Source: Terracoccus sp. 273MFTsu3.1
GTDB lineage: Bacteria; Actinomycetota; Actinomycetes; Actinomycetales; Dermatophilaceae
Length of the DNA: 64,000 nucleotides
Assembly (NCBI RefSeq): GCF_000383675.1
Contig: NZ_KB911830.1
Coordinates: 1 to 64,000 of the forward strand
Reading direction: 5' to 3'
The notes below the pieces were generated by a model. The model was not told the DNA's origin. It saw nothing but the letters and a program-made list of their open reading frames with translations, and made no database searches. Below, one piece after another: positions 29,735 through 39,419 of this stretch (its first letter is position 1; the number at the start of each line of letters is the position of its first letter). The position numbers and the translations under genes were made by a program.

Positions 29735-31096
29735 CTAGGCGTTGACGGACGGGGTCGGGCCGGAGCCGCGGGACGGCTCGGCCTCGGGCGCGGCGTGCCG
29801 CTCGGCGTCGACGGGGACCTCGGCCGCGACCTCGGTCGTGGCGTCGGTCGTGGCGTCGGTCGTGGCCTCGGACGTGGCCTCGGACGGGACGTCGGGCTCG
29901 GACGGCGGGAGGGCGGCATACGTCGTCGGATCGGCCGGCGCGATCGCTGCGGAGGCGTTGGCGGCGGGCAGCTCGATGGTGAACGTCGACCCTCGCCCCG
30001 GCTCGGACCACACCGACACGTTGCCCCCGTGGTTGTCGGCGACGTGCTTGACGATGGCCAGGCCGAGCCCGGTGCCGCCGGTGGCCCTCGACCGGGCCGT
30101 GTCGACGCGGTAGAAGCGCTCGAAGATGCGCTGCTGCTCGTCGGGAGCGATGCCGAGGCCCTGGTCGGTGACGGAGACGTCGATGACACCGGGGCGACCT
30201 CGACGCACCATGACGCCGACGCGGGTGCCGCCGTCGGAGTAGGCGATGGCGTTGCCGACGAGGTTGCTGATGGCGGTGGTCACGAGCTCGGCGTCACCCC
30301 ACACCTCACAGCCATCGTCGATGGCCGTCACGATCTCGATGCGGTGCTCGTCGGCGATGAGGCGGCTGCGGTCGGCGGCGTCGCGCGCGCACGCCCCGAC
30401 GTCGATGACCGTCGGGTCCTTGATGACGTCGGCGCCCTGGAGGCGCGAGAGCTCGACGATCTCCTTGACGAGGCGCGTCAGCCGCTCGGACTCGACGCTG
30501 ATCCGCTTGGCGAAGCGGGCGACCGCCTCCGGGTCGTCGTGCGCGTCGAGCACGGCCTCGGCGAGCAGCGAGATGCCGCCGACGGGGGTCTTGAGCTCGT
30601 GGCTGACGTTGGCGAGGAAGTCGCGGCGGATCTCCTCGACGCGGGCCGCCTTGGAGCGGTCCTCGACGAGGAGGAGCACGTGGTCGGCGCCGAGGGGTGC
30701 GACCCGGGCCGCGACGACGAGACGGCCGTCGCCGATGCCCTTCTGCAGGGTCAGCTCGGCCTCGCGGATGACACCGTCGCGGCGTACGGCGCGGGCGAGG
30801 TGGAGCAGCTCCGGGTGGACGAGCTCCTGGCCGCGCACCAGGCCCTGGGCGACGGCGGCGGGTGAGTTGTTGACGACCCGGTCGGAGGAGTCGACGAGGA
30901 TGCCGCTCGAGCGGAGCACCGCGATGACCTCGCCGACGCCGGGGGGCAGCGGCGCGGCGGGCGGCAGGGGCATCTCGGCCGCCGCCGAGCGGTCCGACAG
31001 GCGCACGGCGACCATCGCCACGCCGCCCAGGGCGAGGCCGGCGATTCCACCGAGCGTTGCCGCTGTCGTCGGGTCCACGCCACTCAGCGTACGCAT
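29735..31096 (-). CDS. senX3: Sensor histidine kinase SenX3
   Basis: The protein has 453 residues: an N-terminal span (about 11-33), a PAS-like segment (about 50-150), HisKA with phospho-His166 in FLANVSHELKTPVGG, and an HATPase domain with NAIAYSDGG, DQGLGIAPDEQQRIF and GGTGLGLAIVKH. It senses phosphate status, probably through PhoU and PstSCAB. The last 75 residues or so are Thr/Ala/Glu-rich with short repeats (EATSEATTDATTDATTE) and probably disordered. Start chosen at ATG 31096; ribosome site weak. Confidence 0.92.
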   Translation of the reverse strand: MRTLSGVDPTTAATLGGIAGLALGGVAMVAVRLSDRSAAAEMPLPPAAPLPPGVGEVIAVLRSSGILVDSSDRVVNNSPAAVAQGLVRGQELVHPELLHLARAVRRDGVIREAELTLQKGIGDGRLVVAARVAPLGADHVLLLVEDRSKAARVEEIRRDFLANVSHELKTPVGGISLLAEAVLDAHDDPEAVARFAKRISVESERLTRLVKEIVELSRLQGADVIKDPTVIDVGACARDAADRSRLIADEHRIEIVTAIDDGCEVWGDAELVTTAISNLVGNAIAYSDGGTRVGVMVRRGRPGVIDVSVTDQGLGIAPDEQQRIFERFYRVDTARSRATGGTGLGLAIVKHVADNHGGNVSVWSEPGRGSTFTIELPAANASAAIAPADPTTYAALPPSEPDVPSEATSEATTDATTDATTEVAAEVPVDAERHAAPEAEPSRGSGPTPSVNA

Positions 31097-31307
31097 CACC
31101 GCGACAGACTCGGACCACGCGGGACACGCTCGTGCGCACGGCGAACCCACTGTTCACCTTCGCGTCCCCACCCATTCACGAAGCCCTGCCAACCTCTGCA
31201 CCAGCGGGGGACGTGCCACCGCGAACGTATGCCGTCCCGCGCGCGTCGCGAGTGGCAGGCTGGCTCCCGACACGGCGGCGCCGCACGGCACCCCGGTGCG
31301 GACGGCA

Positions 31308-31337
31308 ACGCACGACCACGCACGACCACGCACGACC
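31308..31337. repeat. Three perfect 10-bp repeats just upstream of phoU
   Basis: ACGCACGACC occurs three times end to end, at 31308, 31318 and 31328, ending 19 bp before the phoU ATG. A 10-bp period places the copies on one face of the helix. It could be a regulator site, a leader RNA element or a simple-sequence expansion. Confidence 0.85.
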
Positions 31338-31356
31338 GGCAACTGACAGGAAGACC

Positions 31357-32067
31357 ATGCGCGACCAGTTCCACGAGGACCTCGACACGATCTCGGACCA
31401 GCTCGTCGAGCTGACCCGGCTCGCGGGGTCGGCCATCTCCCGCGCCACGACCGCGCTCCTCGACGCCGACGTCCACCTCGCGGAGTCGGTCATCGAGGCC
31501 GACCGCAAGCTCGACGACATCCGCATCGAGCTCGACGAGCTGTCGATCGACCTGCTGGCCCGCCAGCAGCCCGTGGCCACCGACCTGCGCATCGTCGTGA
31601 CGGCGATGCACATGAGCTCCGACCTCGAGCGGATGGGCGACCTCGCCCGTCACGTGGCCAAGGTCGCCCGCCTGCGCACGCCCGACTCGGCGGTGCCGCC
31701 GGAGCTGCGCTCGCACATCCTGCAGATGGGCCAGGTCGCCGAGTCGATCGTCGCCAAGTGCGGGTCGATCATCGCGAGCAAGGACGTCGCCGCGGCCATC
31801 GCGCTCGAGAAGGACGACGACGCGATGGACGACCTCCACCGTGAGCTCTTCGCCGCCCTGCTCGACGAGAACACGTCGTGGTCGCGCAGCTCGATCCTCG
31901 ACCTGACGCTCGTCGGCCGCTACTACGAGCGCTTCGCCGACCACGCCGTGTCGGTCGCTCGCCGCGTCATCTACCTCGTCACGGGTGAGTACGACTCCGA
32001 GGTCAGCTACGACCACGAGGACGCCGAGGACGCCGACGTGCTCGAGGCCATCGAGCACGACGCCTGA
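31357..32067 (+). CDS. phoU: Phosphate-signalling protein PhoU
   Basis: The 236-residue protein is two three-helix PhoU bundles. Key motifs include RDQFHEDLD at the start, ATDLRIVVTAMHMSSDLERMGDLA in the first repeat and LVGRYYERFADHAVSVARRV in the second. PhoU links the PstSCAB transporter to the sensor kinase and shuts the phosphate regulon when phosphate is plentiful. The ATG has ACAGGA upstream. It is divergent from senX3. Confidence 0.95.
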   Translation: MRDQFHEDLDTISDQLVELTRLAGSAISRATTALLDADVHLAESVIEADRKLDDIRIELDELSIDLLARQQPVATDLRIVVTAMHMSSDLERMGDLARHVAKVARLRTPDSAVPPELRSHILQMGQVAESIVAKCGSIIASKDVAAAIALEKDDDAMDDLHRELFAALLDENTSWSRSSILDLTLVGRYYERFADHAVSVARRVIYLVTGEYDSEVSYDHEDAEDADVLEAIEHDA

Positions 32068-32084
32068 CCCTCACGGCCTCCAGA

Positions 32085-32129
32085 CGTCGAAAGGCCACGA
32101 ACCGGGCTCCGGTTCGTGGCCTTTCGACG
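32085..32129. terminator. Perfect bidirectional terminator
   Basis: CGTCGAAAGGCCACGAACCGG pairs completely with CCGGTTCGTGGCCTTTCGACG across loop GCT (21-bp stem), between convergent phoU and gpmA. Confidence 0.95.
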
Positions 32130-32139
32130 ACTGGGCGGG

Positions 32140-32883
32140 TCAGCGGCCCTGGTTGGCGACGGCCTCCGCGGCGGCGCGAGCGGCCTCGGGGTCGAGGTAG
32201 CGCCCACCCGGGGTGACCGGGCGGAACGACTCGTCGAGCTCGTAGACGAGCGGCATGCCGGTCGGGATGTTGAGGCCGGCGATGTCGTCGTCGGAGATGT
32301 CGTCGAGCGTCTTGACGAGCGCGCGGAGCGAGTTGCCGTGGGCGGCGACCATGACGGTCAGGCCGTCGGCGAGATCGTTCTGGATCTCGTTCTCCCAGTA
32401 GGGCATCAGGCGGGTCACGACATCCTTGAGGCACTCCGTCGCGGGCATCGCCGCACCGAGGCCGGCGTAGCGGGCGTCACCGTGCTGCGAGAACTCGTCG
32501 TCCGCCTCGATGGGGGGCGGCGGCACGTCGTAGGAGCGGCGCCACAGCATGAACTGCTCCTCGCCGTACTGCTCGAGGGTCTGCTTCTTGTCCTTGCCCT
32601 GGAGCGCGCCGTAGTGGCGCTCGTTGAGGCGCCAGTCGCGCTTGACGGGGATCCAGTGGCGGTCCGCCGCGTCGAGCGAGAGGTTCGCGGTCGTGATGGC
32701 CCGGCGCAGGAGCGAGGTGTGCACGATGTCGGGCAGGATGCCGGCGGCCTTGAGCTGCTCGCCGGCGCGCACACCCTCGGCGCGGCCCTTGTCGGTGAGG
32801 TCGACGTCGACCCACCCGGTGAAGAGGTTCTTGGCGTTCCAGTCGCTTTCGCCGTGGCGGACGAGGACGAGCGTGTAGGTCAT
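32140..32883 (-). CDS. gpmA: 2,3-bisphosphoglycerate-dependent phosphoglycerate mutase
   Basis: This 247-residue glycolytic enzyme interconverts 3- and 2-phosphoglycerate. The N-terminal RHGESDWN has the phospho-His (His10); [29 protein letters not shown] and [11 protein letters not shown] complete the active site. It is the last gene of an mshA-ybjN-gpmA run, with 23 bp between it and the ybjN-type gene. Confidence 0.96.
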   Translation of the reverse strand: MTYTLVLVRHGESDWNAKNLFTGWVDVDLTDKGRAEGVRAGEQLKAAGILPDIVHTSLLRRAITTANLSLDAADRHWIPVKRDWRLNERHYGALQGKDKKQTLEQYGEEQFMLWRRSYDVPPPPIEADDEFSQHGDARYAGLGAAMPATECLKDVVTRLMPYWENEIQNDLADGLTVMVAAHGNSLRALVKTLDDISDDDIAGLNIPTGMPLVYELDESFRPVTPGGRYLDPEAARAAAEAVANQGR

Positions 32884-32906
32884 GGCGCCAGCCTAGCGAC
32901 GGCCGA

Positions 32907-33449
32907 TCACGCATCCGAGCCGTCGTCCAGCAGGTGACGGAAGGCGTCGAGGTTGCGCGTCGACTCGCCGCGCGAGACGCGCCAGGCCCACTCCTTGCGC
33001 ATCGATCCGAGGAAGCCGAGCGCGAGCAGCTCGTTGAAGACGTCGTCGCTCGCCGACAGGACGATCCCGAAGAGCTGGTCGAGGTGCTCGGGCTCCACCG
33101 CGACGGTCGGCACCTCGCCGCGCAGGTAGACGTCGCCGTCGGTGTCGACGGCGTAGGCGACGCCCTGCAGCTTCAGGTTCTTGCGCAGCAGGGTGCGATA
33201 GAACGCCTCGTGGTTCTCGTCCGGGTTGCGGATGACGAAGGCACTGACACTCGTCGTGCGGTCGCGGACGAGCACCGACACGACGGTCTTGAGCTTCTTC
33301 TCGCCGGGCAGCGTGACGACGTACTCCCCCGGGCGCCCGCCGAGCTCCCACTCGAGCCCGACCGAGTCGAGGTATGCCGTGAGGCGGGCCTCCGCGGCCG
33401 CGCCCGGTGAGTCGTCGGCCGGGGTGGCCTCCTGCGGCTCGGCGCTCAC
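32907..33449 (-). CDS. YbjN-domain protein
   Basis: The protein has 180 residues. The core (about 25-160) matches the YbjN/sensory-transduction fold, related to type III secretion chaperones: [23 protein letters not shown] and [28 protein letters not shown]. Its biochemical function is unknown. GTG start overlaps the mshA stop by 4 bp. The mshA-ybjN-gpmA order is conserved in mycobacteria. Confidence 0.85.
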   Translation of the reverse strand: MSAEPQEATPADDSPGAAAEARLTAYLDSVGLEWELGGRPGEYVVTLPGEKKLKTVVSVLVRDRTTSVSAFVIRNPDENHEAFYRTLLRKNLKLQGVAYAVDTDGDVYLRGEVPTVAVEPEHLDQLFGIVLSASDDVFNELLALGFLGSMRKEWAWRVSRGESTRNLDAFRHLLDDGSDA

Positions 33450-34795
33450 GGGATGACCGCCGTCGGGACGCCGACGAGGCTCTGGCCCTCGTCGATGGGC
33501 GACTCGTTGCCGCCGTCGGCCCGCTCACGCATCGCCTGCCGGTAGACCTCGAGGAGCCGGTCGGTGGTCGCTCCCCAGCCGAACTGCGCCGCGTGCGCGA
33601 CCGCGGCCGAGCCCAGCGCGAGGCGGCGCGAGTGGTCGCGCAGCAGAGACTCGACGGCGTCGGTCCAGTCGGGGGTCGCGTGGCCGTCGACGAGGACACC
33701 GGCGTCGCCGACCGCGGTCGGGAGGCCGCCGACGTGCGCGGCGACGACCGGGGTGCCACAGGCCTGGGCCTCGATGGCGACGAGACCGAAGGACTCGGAG
33801 TGGCTCGGCACGAGGACGAGGTCGGCGGCGCGGTACCACTGCGCGAGGACCTGGCGGTCGACCGGTGGCACGAAGCGGACGACGTCGTCGATGCCGAGCG
33901 AGCGGGCCAGCTCCTCGAGCTCGTGGGGGCGGGTGAGGCCGCTGCCGCTCGGGCCGCCGAGGACGGCCACCGTGAGGCGGTCGCGGCGGGAGGGGTCGCG
34001 GTGGAGCAGCTCGCCGGCGACCCGGAGCAGCACGTCAGGTGCCTTGAGCGGCTGGATGCGCCCCACGAACAGGAGCAGCTGACCGTCGACGGGCAGCCCC
34101 AGGGCACGGCGGGCCTCGCCCCGGTCCCCGGGGGTGAAGGTCGTCAGGTCGACGCCCGGCGGGACGACGGACACCTTGGCCGGCGGGGCGGCATACAGCT
34201 CGATGAGCTCGCGGGCCTCGTCCTGGGTGTTGGCGATGAGGCGGTCGGCCGCCTCGACGACCTGGACCTCACCGATCTCGCGGCCGCGAGGCTCCGGCGG
34301 GTCGCCCTCGGCGAGGTGGAGGTTCTTGACGCGCGCCATCGTGTGCATCGTGTGGACGAGCGCGACGCGCCAGCGGTCCGCCGCGAGCCAGCCGACCTGG
34401 CCCGAGAGCCAGTAGTGCGAGTGGACGAGGTCGTAGTGGTCCTCGGGGACCGAGAGCCCGGCCTGCATGATGCCGGCGGAGAAGGCGCAGAGCTGGCCCG
34501 GCAGGTCCTCCTTGGCGAGGCCCTCGTAGGGGCCCGCGGTCACGTGGCGCACGCGCACGCCCGGTACGAGTTCGGACTCGATCGGCGTCGCGCCGGTGGT
34601 GCGGCGGGTGAAGATGTCGACCTCGATCCCGCGCGCGGCGAGCTCCTTCGCGGTCTCGGCGACGTAGACGTTGAGCCCGCCGGCGTCGCCCGTGCCGGGC
34701 TGCTCGAGGGGCGAGGTGTGGACGCTGATCATCGCCACCCGTCTCGGATCGACCGCCATCGGCATCCCTTCGTCCTGCGCGCTGCTGCTCGTCAC
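33446..34795 (-). CDS. mshA: D-inositol-3-phosphate glycosyltransferase (mycothiol step 1)
   Basis: This GT4 enzyme of about 449 residues joins N-acetylglucosamine from UDP-GlcNAc to inositol-3-phosphate, starting mycothiol synthesis. It has [21 protein letters not shown] at the N-terminus, [25 protein letters not shown] and [21 protein letters not shown]. Start uncertain: GTG 34795 with GAGGAAGAGC upstream is preferred; ATGs at 34765 and 34759 are alternatives. Confidence 0.94.
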   Translation of the reverse strand: MTSSSAQDEGMPMAVDPRRVAMISVHTSPLEQPGTGDAGGLNVYVAETAKELAARGIEVDIFTRRTTGATPIESELVPGVRVRHVTAGPYEGLAKEDLPGQLCAFSAGIMQAGLSVPEDHYDLVHSHYWLSGQVGWLAADRWRVALVHTMHTMARVKNLHLAEGDPPEPRGREIGEVQVVEAADRLIANTQDEARELIELYAAPPAKVSVVPPGVDLTTFTPGDRGEARRALGLPVDGQLLLFVGRIQPLKAPDVLLRVAGELLHRDPSRRDRLTVAVLGGPSGSGLTRPHELEELARSLGIDDVVRFVPPVDRQVLAQWYRAADLVLVPSHSESFGLVAIEAQACGTPVVAAHVGGLPTAVGDAGVLVDGHATPDWTDAVESLLRDHSRRLALGSAAVAHAAQFGWGATTDRLLEVYRQAMRERADGGNESPIDEGQSLVGVPTAVIP

Positions 34796-34911
34796 GCTCT
34801 TCCTCGACTCAACCACACGTGCGATTCGATGTATTCCGCGGCGGCCGGAGACAGCGGAAGACCTCTGACCGGCAGCCGACCGTGGTCGACGGCGCTGGCT
34901 AGGCTGCGCAG

Positions 34912-35712
34912 GTGCCCCCACGCCAGCGCCCCGTCGGCACCGTGACCCGTGGGACGACCAACCCGAACCGGCTGAGGCGGTGCGACCGGTGGATCGCCGG
35001 ACCGCAGGCGTGGCGCCTCCGGCGCAGCCCGACGCCCCCGGTCGTCGTCGACCTCGGCTACGGCGCCTCACCCATCACGGCGGTCGAGCTGTACGACCGG
35101 CTGCGGCAGGTGCGCCCAGACGTGCGGGTCGTCGGCATCGAGATCGATCCGGCCCGGGTCGCCGCCGGCAAGCCCCTCGAGCGGGACGGCCTGACGTTCC
35201 GGCTCGGCGGCTTCGAGGTGCCGCTCGACGACGGCGAGCGCCCCACGGTCGTGCGCGCCTTCAACGTGCTGCGGCAGTACGCCGAGGACGAGGTGCCGGC
35301 CGCCTGGGCCCTCGTCCAGGAGCGCCTGGCGCCGGGCGGGCTCCTCGTCGACGGCACGTGCGACGAGATCGGCCGGCGCGCGTCCTGGGTCGCCGTGGAC
35401 GAGGGCGGGCCCGTCAGCCTGACGATCTCGCTGCGCATGGGCGGCCTCGAACGCCCGTCCGACGTCGCCGAGCGACTGCCCAAGTCCCTCATCCACCGCA
35501 ACGTGCCGGGCGAACCGGTTCATGCGTTCCTCGCCGACCTCGACCGGGCGTGGGCCCGCAGCGCGCCCCAGTCGTCGTGGGGGGCGCGTCAGCGCTTCCT
35601 CGCCGCCGCGACGGAGGTCCGCGAGCGCTGGCCACTGCTCGACGGACCCTCGCGCTGGCGGCTGGGCGAGCTCACCGTCGACTGGGCCGCCGTGGCGCCG
35701 CTCGACCGCTGA
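34912..35712 (+). CDS. Class I SAM-dependent methyltransferase-like protein
   Basis: The protein has 266 residues. [17 protein letters not shown] is a SAM-binding motif [10 protein letters not shown] motif II, and RAFNVLRQY the post-core region. It lies divergently from mshA, as a similar gene does in other actinobacteria. Substrate unknown. GTG 34912 has CAGG close by but no strong Shine-Dalgarno sequence. Confidence 0.78.
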   Translation: MPPRQRPVGTVTRGTTNPNRLRRCDRWIAGPQAWRLRRSPTPPVVVDLGYGASPITAVELYDRLRQVRPDVRVVGIEIDPARVAAGKPLERDGLTFRLGGFEVPLDDGERPTVVRAFNVLRQYAEDEVPAAWALVQERLAPGGLLVDGTCDEIGRRASWVAVDEGGPVSLTISLRMGGLERPSDVAERLPKSLIHRNVPGEPVHAFLADLDRAWARSAPQSSWGARQRFLAAATEVRERWPLLDGPSRWRLGELTVDWAAVAPLDR

Positions 35713-35821
35713 GCGAGGTCCGGGAGGTTTGCGGACCTTTGTCCCGTGGCGTCTCCGATCCTCGTGACTCACAGGTAGCGCAAGCCGCTCGCGGCTGCGA
35801 CGTCGGCGTAGCATCGGCACC

Positions 35822-36799
35822 ATGTCGCACGGCGGCATGGCCGCGTGGGGGCGAGGTCATGCAGTGAGTTTCTACACGCTCGACAGTGAGGGTTTCGGCG
35901 CCGTCGCGCGATTCGTCGCGGACGGGTGGGCTGGTGACGAGTGCGTCGTCCTCGTGGCCACCGGACCGCACCGCGCGGCCGTCGAGACCCTGCTGGTGGC
36001 GCTCGGTCACGACCCCGCCTCGCAAGCGGCCTCCGGCCGCTACCTCACCCTGGACGCCGAGGAGACGCTCGCCGAGCTGGTCGTCGACGGACACCTGGAC
36101 GCCGACCTGTTCATGCGCCGTGTCGACGAGGTTGTCACCGAGGCCTCCGCGGCGGGGCGGCCGATCCGCGCCTTCGGCGAGATGGTCGCCCTGCTCTGGC
36201 AGCGGGGCCAGATCGAGGAGGCCATCAGCCTCGAGCTGCTCTGGAACCAGCTGCTGCGCGACTACGACTTCTCCCTCCTGTGTGCCTACCCGACCGGCGT
36301 CTTCGACCACGCCGAGCTCGTCGACGTCCGCCGGGTCTGCGACCTGCACACCGACCTCATGCCGGTCGACGGCTCGTCCTCGACCGACGGCGCCCAGCTC
36401 TCCCTAGGCCACGCGTGCTCCCGCGTGTACCTGCCGACGGCCAGCTCGGTGCCCGCCGCCCGGCACTTCGTCGTCGACGTCCTCAAGGCGTGGGGCCACG
36501 ACAGCCTCACGGCAGACGCGGCCCTCATCGTCTCCGAGCTCGCGACCAACGCCGTGACGCATGCGGCCTCCCCGTTCCGGGCCCTGGTGGACCGGCGTCG
36601 GGGTGGCCTGCGGATCGGCGTCGAGGACGCAGCCCGAGCGCCGCTCGAGCGCCGCACCGCCGAGGCCGACGACATCAGCGGACGAGGCGTCGACATCGTC
36701 GCGGCGCTGTCCGCGCGCTGGGGCTACAGCCCCGTGCCCGGCGGCAAGGTCGTGTGGGCCGAGCTGCTGCTCGACCCGACACGGTCACGCGCCGGCTGA
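35822..36799 (+). CDS. MEDS sensory domain fused to RsbW-like ATPase
   Basis: The protein has 325 residues. The N-terminal part (about 10-180) is a MEDS/DcmR-type domain (HAVSFYTLDSEGFGAVARFV, VVLVATGPHR). The C-terminal part (about 195-320) is a GHKL ATPase of the anti-sigma/RsbW class: ALIVSELATNAVTHA (N box) and DDISGRGVDIVAALSARWG (G box). This design suits a serine kinase/anti-sigma factor or a light/redox response regulator. No cognate anti-anti-sigma gene lies next to it. Confidence 0.8.
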   Translation: MSHGGMAAWGRGHAVSFYTLDSEGFGAVARFVADGWAGDECVVLVATGPHRAAVETLLVALGHDPASQAASGRYLTLDAEETLAELVVDGHLDADLFMRRVDEVVTEASAAGRPIRAFGEMVALLWQRGQIEEAISLELLWNQLLRDYDFSLLCAYPTGVFDHAELVDVRRVCDLHTDLMPVDGSSSTDGAQLSLGHACSRVYLPTASSVPAARHFVVDVLKAWGHDSLTADAALIVSELATNAVTHAASPFRALVDRRRGGLRIGVEDAARAPLERRTAEADDISGRGVDIVAALSARWGYSPVPGGKVVWAELLLDPTRSRAG

Positions 36800-36863
36800 G
36801 TCCGCCCGGAGCCGAGGTGCGTCCGGCACGACGTCCGTCGCCGCCGACCGTCCCCGGACAGCG

Positions 36864-36894
36864 GTATGCCGCCGGGCCGGGCCCGGCGGCATAC
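36864..36894. terminator. Perfect hairpin with an octamer at the base of each arm
   Basis: GTATGCCGCCGGGC (36864-36877) pairs with GCCCGGCGGCATAC (36881-36894) around loop CGG, a 14-bp stem between convergent genes. Both arms carry the repeated octamer. Confidence 0.92.
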
Positions 36895-36922
36895 GTGCGT
36901 CTGTGTCGTGCTGCGTGCGTCC

Positions 36923-37387
36923 TCAGCGGACGTAGTCGTCCTCGAGGCGCTCGATGTCCGACTCGTCGAAGTGGCCGAAACCGACCTCGAGCAGCCGGCC
37001 CGGGTGCTCGCCGGAGTTGCCCATGCGGTGGATCGAGTTGCGCGGGACCCAGACCGTCTCGCCCGGCTGGGCGCTCCACGTCCGGTCGCCCACGGTGACG
37101 TCGATCGGCACGTCGAGGACCTGCCACATCTCACCGCGGTGGTCGTGCCGCTGGAGGGAGAGCCGGTGACCGGGCTGCACCGTGATGATCTTGACGGTGA
37201 CCTGCTCGTTGGAGACGAACTGCTGGAACTCGCCCCACGGCCGCTCGGCGACGAAGATGTCCTCGGTCGGGTTGCGGTTGCCCAGGTCGTACTCGTCCGC
37301 GGTGTGACGCGGCGACGAGACGTGCTGGTGCTGGTGGGCGTCGAGCTCGTGGTCGACGACGGCAGCAGCAGGCTGCTGGTCGGACAT
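36923..37387 (-). CDS. Cupin protein, mannose-6-phosphate isomerase type II-like
   Basis: This 154-residue single-domain cupin resembles the C-terminal isomerase domain of bifunctional ManC-type enzymes: ERPWGEFQQFV, PGHRLSLQRHDHRGEMW (metal His/Gln/Glu set) and VPRNSIHRMGN. It may isomerise mannose-6-phosphate and fructose-6-phosphate, or be a sugar-phosphate-binding relative. ATG with TAGGAGA upstream. Confidence 0.85.
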   Translation of the reverse strand: MSDQQPAAAVVDHELDAHQHQHVSSPRHTADEYDLGNRNPTEDIFVAERPWGEFQQFVSNEQVTVKIITVQPGHRLSLQRHDHRGEMWQVLDVPIDVTVGDRTWSAQPGETVWVPRNSIHRMGNSGEHPGRLLEVGFGHFDESDIERLEDDYVR

Positions 37388-37462
37388 GGTTCTCCTATCG
37401 GTTGTGAGTGCACCAGTGTGCCGTACGCGGAGGGCCCGGTGTCCCGAGCGGGCGCGTGAGGG

Positions 37463-37777
37463 TCACCACCCGGTGTTCGAGCGCCCCCCGATGCCCCTGA
37501 CCTGCCGCAGCGCGGGGCGCACGTCGGCGAGGTAGACGGCGGCACCGACGAAGGCGAGCAGACCGAAGAGGCTGAGCGGGTTGAAGAGCGTGACGAAGCC
37601 GATCGCGAGGGCGACCCCGAGCAGCACGAGCCAGAAGGTCCGCGTGCGCTTGCCGGCGGCGACGTAGGCCTTCTCGGGGTGGCGCAGCGCGTCGACGAAC
37701 GCGAAGGCCTCGCACCCGAGCGCGACGACTCCGAGCACGAGGAGGACGACGTTCTGGAACCCCGAGTACAGCTGCAT
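37463..37777 (-). CDS. DUF2516 small membrane protein
   Basis: This 104-residue protein has two to three membrane spans (about 5-28, 45-65, 66-88) and a basic C-terminal tail, with FVDALRHPEKAYVAAGKRTRTFW between spans, characteristic of the actinobacterial DUF2516 family. Function unknown. ATG 37777 chosen as the first start giving a hydrophobic N-terminus, MQLYSGFQNVVLLVLG. Confidence 0.8.
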   Translation of the reverse strand: MQLYSGFQNVVLLVLGVVALGCEAFAFVDALRHPEKAYVAAGKRTRTFWLVLLGVALAIGFVTLFNPLSLFGLLAFVGAAVYLADVRPALRQVRGIGGRSNTGW

Positions 37778-37863
37778 GGAGGAAGCGTAACCCGGCGACG
37801 GTCGCGCGACCCCTCCCAGCGGATTCCCAGACTCCGCCGCCGTCGAACGCCCGGGCGCGCGGA

Positions 37864-38289
37864 TCAGGCGTCGACGACGAGGGTGAAGGGGCCGTCGTTG
37901 ACGAGCGACACCTGCATCATGGCGCCGAACCGACCGGTCTCGACCTCGATGCCCCTCCCCCGCAGCGCCGTCACGAGGTCGGCCACGAGCGGCTCGGCCA
38001 CCGCCCCCGGTGCGGCCGCGCTCCACGAGGGACGGCGACCCTTGCGGGTGTCCGCGTGCAGCGTGAACTGGCTGACGACGAGGACGGGCGCCCCGGCGTC
38101 GGTGAGGCTCGCCTCGTCGCGCAGGATGCGCAGCTCGGCGATCTTGCGGGCCATCCGCTCGACCTGATCGGGCCCGTCGTCGTGGGTGACGCCGACGAGG
38201 GCCAGCAGACCGGGACGGTCGATGGCGCCGACGACCTCGCCGTCGACCTCGACCCGCGCGCTCGTCACGCGCTGGAGCACCGCCCTCAT
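37864..38289 (-). CDS. dtd: D-aminoacyl-tRNA deacylase
   Basis: This 141-residue enzyme hydrolyses D-amino acids mis-attached to tRNA. It has [18 protein letters not shown], the catalytic [17 protein letters not shown] and NDGPFT, the usual Gly-cisPro-like pocket motif with its Asn-x-Gly-Pro. Full length. Confidence 0.95.
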   Translation of the reverse strand: MRAVLQRVTSARVEVDGEVVGAIDRPGLLALVGVTHDDGPDQVERMARKIAELRILRDEASLTDAGAPVLVVSQFTLHADTRKGRRPSWSAAAPGAVAEPLVADLVTALRGRGIEVETGRFGAMMQVSLVNDGPFTLVVDA

Positions 38290-38319
38290 CTCGACCTCAC
38301 GGACCCGGCTCGAGCCGGC

Positions 38320-39312
38320 TCAGACGCCGACGGCGACGACGGAACCGACGGGCTGTCCGTGGCCGAGCACCGGCTGGTTCTCGAGCACGGCGAGGACGTC
38401 GTCGCTGCCGACGCCGATGCGTCGCATCACCGCGGCGAGCAGCACGCTGCGGGCGCGCGACGAGCCGTCGGCCACCTTGACGGCGATGCCGCGGCCGTCG
38501 GGCAGCCCGACCGCGTAGACGGCTTCGGCGCCGTCCTTGGCGATGAGTCCGTCGACGCCGCGGATCAGGGCGGTGACGTCACGGTGCGTGCCGCCGAGGT
38601 ACTCCGGGAAGTCCCGGATGGCCGTCGCGACCCGGGCCTCCGGGCCTTCGGCGGCCGCGGCGAGCCGGCCGAACGCCAGCGCGAGGGCGCGGAGCGGGAC
38701 GGCATGGATCGGTGCGCCGCACCCGTCGACGGCGACGGCGCTCGGCTCGGCGCCGGTCAGCTCACGCACCGTCTCGGCGACGGCCACCTGGAGCGGGTGC
38801 TCGGGATCACGGTAGGTCGCGAGGTCCCACCCGTTGACGACGCACGTCGCGAGCATCGAGGCGTGCTTGCCCGAGCAGTTCTGCGCGACCGACTGCCGCG
38901 GGCGACCGCTCGAGATCCAGCCGATGCGGGCGGACTCGTCATACGGGTAGTCGGGGGTGTTCTGCAGGTCGGCCTCCGTCAGCCCGGCGCCGGCGAGGAT
39001 CTCGCGGGCCGCCGCGACGTGGAAGTCCTCGCCCGAGTGGCTCGCGCACGCGAGCGACAGGAGGCGGCCGTCGTTCGCGAGTCCGTTGCGGACCATCGCG
39101 AGCGCCTGGAGGGGCTTGCTCGAGCTGCGCGGGAAGACCGCACCGCTCGAGTCGCCGACCTCGAGCTCGACGGTGCCGTCGGGGGCGGTGACGACGGCCG
39201 TGCCGTGGTGCACCGACTCGACGAAGCCGGCCCGGACGACGTGCGCGACGACCGGGGCGTCGGCGAGGGCCGCGCTGACGTGGGTGGAGGACGGGGCGAG
39301 GAGGTGGGACAC
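38320..39312 (-). CDS. Asparaginase II-type (rhizobial) hydrolase
   Basis: A protein of about 330 residues of the asparaginase family typified by Rhizobium etli. Motifs: VGDSSGAVFPRSSSKPLQALAM (catalytic Ser-Lys region), ACASHSGEDFH, NCSGKHASMLATC and VDGCGAPIHAVPL. Expected to convert L-asparagine to aspartate and ammonia. GTG 39312 is preferred to GTG 39351, because the latter would lie in the terminator hairpin of the neighbouring gene. Confidence 0.88.
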   Translation of the reverse strand: MSHLLAPSSTHVSAALADAPVVAHVVRAGFVESVHHGTAVVTAPDGTVELEVGDSSGAVFPRSSSKPLQALAMVRNGLANDGRLLSLACASHSGEDFHVAAAREILAGAGLTEADLQNTPDYPYDESARIGWISSGRPRQSVAQNCSGKHASMLATCVVNGWDLATYRDPEHPLQVAVAETVRELTGAEPSAVAVDGCGAPIHAVPLRALALAFGRLAAAAEGPEARVATAIRDFPEYLGGTHRDVTALIRGVDGLIAKDGAEAVYAVGLPDGRGIAVKVADGSSRARSVLLAAVMRRIGVGSDDVLAVLENQPVLGHGQPVGSVVAVGV

Positions 39313-39340
39313 GTCCCGCAGTATGCCGGAGCGACGCAGC

Positions 39341-39374
39341 AGGGCCGCCACCCCGGGTGCGGGGTGGCGGCCCT
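39341..39374 (-). terminator. Terminator of the HbhA-like gene
   Basis: AGGGCCGCCACCCC (39341-39354) and GGGGTGGCGGCCCT (39361-39374) form a 14-bp stem with loop GGGTGC, 45 bp beyond the HbhA-like stop. Confidence 0.88.
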
Positions 39375-39419
39375 GTCGTCCTGTGGCGCCGGGTGGACCC
39401 GGGCCGAGGGCGAGACCGG

